The notes beneath the pieces were generated by a model. The model did not search any database and was not told the origin of the DNA. It worked only from the letters and a program-made list of their open reading frames with translations. Positions 22,985 to 26,090 of a DNA stretch of 26,090 bases are shown piece after piece. Source of the DNA: Moorella sp. UBA4076. Its GTDB lineage: Bacteria; Bacillota; DSM-521; Neomoorellales; Neomoorellaceae. The DNA is taken from assembly GCA_002383405.1 (NCBI GenBank), contig DFYS01000090.1:1-26090 (forward strand), read 5' to 3'. Position 1 is the first letter of the stretch, and each line of letters begins with the position of its first letter. Both the position numbers and the translations under genes were made by a program.

Positions 22985-23028
22985 GGGCCTCCCCTGGGTT
23001 TTTGCACACCCCCTTTCGGTCGAGTAGA

Positions 23029-23066
23029 GGAAAACTTAAAAGGTTTAGGAAATCTTAAAAGGTTCA
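23029..23066 (+). repeat. 19-bp tandem direct repeat after the VOC gene
   Basis: GGAAAACTTAAAAGGTTTA and GGAAATCTTAAAAGGTTCA, adjacent and 17/19 identical, reaching into the last codon of the VOC gene. Confidence 0.8.
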
Positions 23067-23507
23067 TTGCCGATGGCATAAAATGAGCATATCCTGTTCG
23101 TCGAATTTCCAAGCATCTGCACCATAGGCAACTTCCCAATAGTAGCCGTCTGGGTCAGCGAAGTAAGCGTGGTAGCCACCCCAAAAAACTGGCTGCGGTT
23201 CCTTGGCGATAACTGCCCCTGCTTTACGAGCGAGTTCAATCGTATCTCGGACTTCCTGCTCCGTCCTGACGTTGTAGGCAAGTGTAATCCCCATGAAGCC
23301 TTCGGCGATTTTCGGCGGGTTCTCCGCATCGATGTCCTCGGCTATGCCCTGTATGGGGTATAGTTCAAACTTCGTGCCGGTAGTGTTAAAGAAAATCACC
23401 TGCGGGCATTCGTCGGTTTCATTGGATTCAAAACCGAGGTCTCGATAGAACTTTACCGACCTTGCCATATCGTGGACACCGAGGGCTATGATATTTATTC
23501 GATTCAC
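23064..23507 (-). CDS. VOC superfamily (glyoxalase/bleomycin-resistance-like) protein
   Basis: A 147-residue protein. GTG at 23507 has GGAG 7 nt upstream and overlaps the stop of the GyrI-like gene (GTGA). It begins MNRINIIALGVHDMARSVKF and has two beta-alpha-beta-beta-beta modules: YRDLGFESNETDECPQVIFF and AGAVIAKEPQPVFWGGYHAY, then FADPDGYYWEVAYG with the usual terminal metal-ligand Glu. Substrate cannot be assigned. The glyoxalase type (His...Glu ligands) is plausible but the first ligand is unclear. It is translationally coupled to the GyrI-like gene, so the two may act on the same small molecule. Confidence 0.88.
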   Translation of the reverse strand: MNRINIIALGVHDMARSVKFYRDLGFESNETDECPQVIFFNTTGTKFELYPIQGIAEDIDAENPPKIAEGFMGITLAYNVRTEQEVRDTIELARKAGAVIAKEPQPVFWGGYHAYFADPDGYYWEVAYGADAWKFDEQDMLILCHRQ

Positions 23508-24136
23508 AGTGATTCTCCTTTCACCACAGGATGACGAATTATCGTCTTCAGTTTCTCCGGTGCCACCTTGCGCGGGTCACTGAGGTAAATCTCGTGATGG
23601 CGGCGGTTTCCGCTCATATCAACAGCATAGCCGTTATCTGCCGCGAATTTATCAAGCGCCGCAACCGTAGCGGGTTCATCGTCGTAAGAGCCGATGTGCA
23701 TAACCTGAACGCACAAGCCCTCTGTGATTGCCTCGAGCCGTGCTTTTGACACATCAACTCCCGGCTTCTTTTTGGCGAGTGTGGCTTTGGCGCTCTCAAG
23801 CAACTCGGCGGTTACGAAATCGGGCTGACGGATAAGCATTGTCCAGAGAAACTTGCTCTTGTCGGTTATCGTCGCTCCACCGCCTTTGAAATTGTCAGCC
23901 ACTTCCCAAAACCCCTCAAGCGGCGGCACGACATATTCCAAGACCGCCTTGCTATCCATTTTGATGGTATAGGAAAGCCCATACAGCAACTCCACTGCAG
24001 CGGCGTATTTCTCGCTGGAATTCGGGTCGCCCTTGCCGTCCACGGCGATGAACTTCATCTCTGGTACATCAATGACGGACGGTGTGGTCTTGGGTTGGTA
24101 GAGTTCCTTTTCGGTTTTCTTATAGTCAATCGGCAT
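23504..24136 (-). CDS. GyrI-like small-molecule-binding domain protein
   Basis: A 210-residue protein; ATG at 24136 has GAGG 7 nt upstream. The sequence MPIDYKKTEKELYQPKTTPS, MKFIAVDGKGDPNSSEKYAA, EGFWEVADNF and QVMHIGSYDDEPATVAALDK is the stand-alone GyrI-like (SHS2/Rob C-terminal) family, which binds or hydrolyses hydrophobic small molecules. It sits between the broken 64-codon gene upstream (11-bp overlap with that gene's ancestral frame) and the VOC gene, forming one operon. A detoxification or sensing role is likely but not proved by sequence. Confidence 0.9.
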   Translation of the reverse strand: MPIDYKKTEKELYQPKTTPSVIDVPEMKFIAVDGKGDPNSSEKYAAAVELLYGLSYTIKMDSKAVLEYVVPPLEGFWEVADNFKGGGATITDKSKFLWTMLIRQPDFVTAELLESAKATLAKKKPGVDVSKARLEAITEGLCVQVMHIGSYDDEPATVAALDKFAADNGYAVDMSGNRRHHEIYLSDPRKVAPEKLKTIIRHPVVKGESL

Positions 24137-24330
24137 CTTTGCACCTCATTTCCTTTTCAATCAGAGCCAACGCAACCCGCAGGGCATTAACCCGCCTGTC
24201 GCTCAGGGTTTTCTGCAAGGATTGCAGCTTGCCGCCCTCCTGAATCTTCCTGAATCTTCTCGCACTTGCTGAGGGTAGAAGCAAGCGAGGTCTTTGCCTC
24301 TTCGAGTTCCTGTTTTGTGTATTGGCTCAT
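24126..24330 (-). pseudogene. Small conserved protein gene broken by a 10-bp tandem duplication
   Basis: ATG at 24330 (GGAGG 7 nt upstream) opens MSQYTKQELEEAKTSLASTL, a recognisable small helical family of Firmicutes of unknown function. At 24239-24258 a 10-mer (CCTGAATCTT on the plus strand) occurs twice in tandem; the current frame then reads out of phase and stops at 24187. Removing one copy restores SKCEKIQEGGKLQSLQKTLS, then DRRVNALRVALALIEKEM, a 64-aa protein of the expected type ending 11 bp inside the GyrI-like gene. As written, only a 47-aa altered product is made. Confidence 0.8.
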
Positions 24331-24488
24331 CTGACATCCTCCTCGCCGAACATGAACCAGCAGATACTGTTCCGTAGCCGCTGGTCATCAAGCACCAGTA
24401 CCCGTATCCGCTCTGGCAATTGGCTTCGTTGCCAGTCACGCTTTCTAATCCTCGCCGCTTCCCATTCGGGCTTTGGCACGGATTCCAT
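24327..24488 (-). CDS. Small ORF (53 aa), possibly the C-terminal part of the upstream zinc-ribbon gene
   Basis: ATG at 24488 to TGA overlapping the start of the 64-codon gene (ATGA), reading MESVPKPEWEAARIRKRDWQ, then RSQLPERIRVLVLDDQRLRN and a C-terminal CWFMFGEEDVR. No SD precedes the ATG. The frame is the same as the zinc-ribbon/HTH gene upstream and is separated from it only by one TAG and nine codons, so this may be the end of a longer protein. The 3' coupling to the next gene supports real coding. No family recognised. Confidence 0.45.
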   Translation of the reverse strand: MESVPKPEWEAARIRKRDWQRSQLPERIRVLVLDDQRLRNSICWFMFGEEDVR

Positions 24489-24515
24489 AACGACACGGAT
24501 TGCTAACAGCTTCTG

Positions 24516-24944
24516 CTAGAGTTTTTTTGGCTGATAGAGATTGCCCCCGCAATCCCGGCAAATATAACGCTGCACTCGCTCCGAAGGCGTCCGTTTGCCA
24601 CCACTCAGGTAAGAGCCATTCCTGACCAAGTGAGTACCACCGCAAAGCGGGCATTGTTGAGGCAAAGCAGTCCTTTTCAACTCCAGGGGTGGAGGTGGAT
24701 TAGCGACGTTCGATTTCTGTGATATCCGTGATGGCACTCTGATGCTTTCTTCATATTTTGCAGAATGTCGGCCTGGATTTGAAGTAAGGGCAGCCACCAT
24801 CGCGGCCTTTGCCTTCTTGACCCATAACCTTAAGGAATCACGGTCGACATGGTGTTTTTGTTCAATTGCCGATGGTTTAAGACCCCTGATATGGTCTATG
24901 ACCGCGTTGACTTTGGTTTTAATTGGAATCTCACGATAAGGCAT
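24516..24944 (-). CDS. HTH plus zinc-ribbon protein, transposase-like
   Basis: A 142-residue frame; ATG at 24944 has GAGAGG 8 nt upstream. The N-terminal ~50 residues (IPIKTKVNAVIDHIRGLKPS, EQKHHVDRDSLRLWVKKAKA) look like the HTH of transposase OrfA proteins. After a Ser/Pro-rich linker a zinc ribbon follows: CPLCGGTHLVRNGSYLSGGK, then RYICRDCGGNLYQPKKL before TAG. HTH plus N-terminal zinc ribbon fits the front end of some insertion-sequence transposases, but no DDE domain is present and no terminal inverted repeats were found. It could be an IS remnant or a domesticated regulator. The frame stays open past the TAG for another 62 codons. Confidence 0.6.
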   Translation of the reverse strand: MPYREIPIKTKVNAVIDHIRGLKPSAIEQKHHVDRDSLRLWVKKAKAAMVAALTSNPGRHSAKYEESIRVPSRISQKSNVANPPPPLELKRTALPQQCPLCGGTHLVRNGSYLSGGKRTPSERVQRYICRDCGGNLYQPKKL

Positions 24945-25072
24945 TCATAACACCTCTCATCGTATTCTATCATGAATACTGATGGGATGGAATATATAAT
25001 GCAGAAAGATTATCCCAATCTCATCAATAAATTTATTGGAGTTGCAGTGGTCAAAACGGTTTTACTCAAAAG

Positions 25073-25210
25073 TTAGGTGTTGAACTTCCAAATCCGACCG
25101 ATCTTGTGGCCCGGCATCTGTCGTTCGCTAATCCACTTATAGACCGTATCCCGCTTGATGCCGAGATGGTCAGCAATCTCATCCACGGAGATCCATCGGT
25201 CTTCCATCAT
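25073..25210 (-). CDS. Excisionase-type HTH protein, C-terminally truncated
   Basis: 45 residues: MMEDRWISVDEIADHLGIKR, DTVYKWISERQMPGHKIGRI, WKFNT, stop. GGAG lies 4 nt (7 nt to the second ATG) upstream. This is the winged HTH of the excisionase/MerR-like family (SVDEIADHLGIKRDTVYKWI) whose members usually continue WKFKKxEVDEW for another 20-30 residues. The break right after WKF suggests deletion or insertion at about 25078. Very similar small HTH proteins accompany methylation-based defence and restriction operons, which fits the methyltransferase remnant 2 kb away, though the link is only suggestive. Confidence 0.65.
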   Translation of the reverse strand: MMEDRWISVDEIADHLGIKRDTVYKWISERQMPGHKIGRIWKFNT

Positions 25211-25560
25211 TCGACTCCACTCACGTTTGACCTCATAGGTAGCCTCGCAGCGGCCGCTTTCTCTTGATAGATCGGTGCCCCCGTTCAGGCCTTCGGCGTT
25301 TACATCTCAATATCACAGGTTCCTCATGAGGAGTTCCGGACATCACTGTTCAGCAACCGTCCCAGCCATGGGCAACTCTCGACTCCCTCGCTGCGCGTAT
25401 GTGATTGTTGCACCTATCAGGCATGTTTTTCCATATTGTGTTCGACAGAAAAACCGGTATTCCTTCTGGTGGCCGGAAAATTAAGGGGAAATTCTGTCCC
25501 TGAAATTCTGGTAAAAGGCACAGCGCTGACCTTCATGCGCAGGCGCTGAGCTTTGGCTGT
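25211..25560 (-). other. Possible group II intron domain I remnant; no protein gene found
   Basis: The minus strand reads GGAACTCC, then GAGGAACCTGTGA, GAGATGTAAACGCCGAAGG and CTGAACGGGGGCACCG between about 25340 and 25265. From memory this run resembles the conserved domain I core of bacterial group II introns. I see no domain V, no reverse transcriptase and no clear intron 5' end, so if real it is a fragment. Two copies of AAATTCTG (about 25490 and 25503) flank its far side. Confidence 0.35.
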
Positions 25561-25614
25561 TTGTGCAGTCCGGGATCAGGACGCGGCGGCAAAGATTGTA
25601 AAAGATTGTAAACG

Positions 25615-25645
25615 AAAAAGCCCTTGCGGAGTAAACCGCAGGGGC
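25615..25645 (-). terminator. rRNA operon terminator
   Basis: Minus strand GCCCCTGCGG, loop, CCGCAAGGGC (10-bp stem with one G-U), then five Ts (A run 25615-25619). It lies 14 bp past the tRNA-Asn 3' end. Confidence 0.88.
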
Positions 25646-25658
25646 GGGGTGTAAGTAA

Positions 25659-25733
25659 TGGCTCCCCGGGCAGGGCTCGAACCTGCAGCCACTCGGTTAA
25701 CAGCCGAGCGCTCTACCATTGAGCTACCGAGGA
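25659..25733 (-). tRNA. tRNA-Asn (anticodon GTT)
   Basis: 75 nt on the minus strand. The acceptor arm TCCTCGG pairs with CCGGGGA (one G-U), the D arm is GCTCAATGGTAGAGC, the anticodon stem-loop CTCGGCTGTTAACCGAG carries GTT, the T arm is GCAGGTTCGAGCCCTGC, the discriminator is G (as expected for Asn) and CCA is encoded. It is co-transcribed with 5S rRNA upstream. Confidence 0.97.
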
Positions 25734-25788
25734 TTATCTGTTACCCGCGCAACCGGCGCCAGGAGGACAATGTAAATGTATAAGGGAA

Positions 25789-25813
25789 GAGCATGGAGGT
25801 TATCTCCATGCTC
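25789..25813 (-). other. Hairpin between 5S rRNA and tRNA-Asn
   Basis: A perfect 10-bp stem (GAGCATGGAG with CTCCATGCTC) with a 5-nt loop, 11 bp past the 5S 3' end. No strong U run follows, so it is probably an rRNA processing signal or a leaky terminator. Confidence 0.55.
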
Positions 25814-25823
25814 CCTGAAAAAC

Positions 25824-25938
25824 TTCCTGGCAGTGTCCTACTCTCCCGGGGTAATCCCCAGTACCATCGGCGCTGGAGGGCTTAACTGCCGTGTTCGGGA
25901 TGGGAACGGGTGTTTCCCCTCCGCTGTTACCGCCAGAA
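25824..25938 (-). rRNA. rrf: 5S ribosomal RNA
   Basis: Minus strand starts TTCTGGCGGTAACAGCGGAG, contains the conserved CCCATCCCGAACACGG and GTTAAGCCCTCCAGCGCCGA, and ends AGTAGGACACTGCCAGGAA, closing helix I with the 5' end. About 115 nt; ends are accurate to a few bases. Confidence 0.95.
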
Positions 25939-25993
25939 ATCTTTTGTTCCTTCAAAACTACCCAGCGAGGTTGATAGTGCCCACTTACTTTAT

Positions 25994-26090
25994 GGTCAAG
26001 CCCTCGACCGATTAGTACCGGTCCGCTCAAAGGGTTACCCCTCTTACACTCCCGGCCTATCTACCTGGTAGTCTTCCAGGGGTCTTACTG
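25994..26090 (-). rRNA. rrl: 23S ribosomal RNA, 3' end (partial)
   Basis: The minus strand ends with GTACTAATCGGTCGAGGGCT and TGACC, the universal 3' end of 23S rRNA, preceded by GTAAGACCCCTGGAAGACTA. The rest lies off the right edge. The order 23S, 5S, tRNA-Asn, terminator is clear. Confidence 0.95.

Noticed and set aside
24972..25076. 34-codon plus-strand ORF starting MNTDGMEYIMQKDYPN
   Set aside because: No SD, no recognised family and on the opposite strand to every gene of the island; it could be a fragment but there is no support.
1..26090. CRISPR array
   Set aside because: The repeats seen are 7-29 bp tandem units or single dispersed copies, without regular unique spacers, and no cas genes are present.

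Overview
The window looks like chromosomal DNA of a GC-rich, spore-forming, thermophile-type Firmicute; gene content and codon style fit Moorella or a close relative. This is an inference, not a database match. The Firmicute markers are the ctsR-mcsA-mcsB-clpC stress operon, the spore germination pair sleB-ypeB, a rhodanese-less thiI next to a cysteine desulfurase, a DUF2600 (YtpB) C35 terpene synthase, and good Shine-Dalgarno (SD) sites with frequent GTG and TTG starts.

Layout. Positions 1-2910 hold the 5' part of a DUF5693 membrane protein gene, a nitronate monooxygenase stub, an FmdB zinc-ribbon gene and three unrecognised small genes. Positions 2970-5920 hold sleB and ypeB, facing a trypsin-like serine protease gene. 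Positions 6270-8930 hold a cysteine desulfurase and ThiI, the sulfur relay for 4-thiouridine in tRNA. Positions 9030-11650 encode a B12-binding radical SAM protein enlarged by three low-complexity inserts; a DUF4160/DUF2442 pair runs into its 3' end. Positions 12180-13070 encode a Phd-type antitoxin domain fused in frame to a two-BON-domain protein. Positions 13170-18400 hold clpC, mcsB, mcsA and ctsR (minus strand), with a promoter and a CtsR-like operator. Positions 18700-20800 hold a polyprenyl diphosphate synthase facing a tetraprenyl-beta-curcumene synthase-like gene, probably a sesquarterpene pathway.

Positions 21070-25560 are an AT-richer accessory island on the minus strand. It has a three-gene toxin-antitoxin-like cassette (DUF4258, YgiT zinc finger/HTH, ImmA/IrrE peptidase), a DNA methyltransferase remnant, VOC and GyrI-like genes, a small gene broken by a 10-bp tandem duplication, a zinc-ribbon/HTH gene with an in-frame amber codon, a truncated HTH gene and a possible group II intron remnant. 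Positions 25610-26090 are the end of an rRNA operon (23S 3' end, 5S, tRNA-Asn, terminator), also minus strand.

The most unusual recurring structure is a set of short tandem heptamers (GTGRGAR, GCARGAR and a GCYGAAA-like form). Most lie just upstream of SD sites, and at those leader sites the pyrimidine-rich strand is always the mRNA sense strand.
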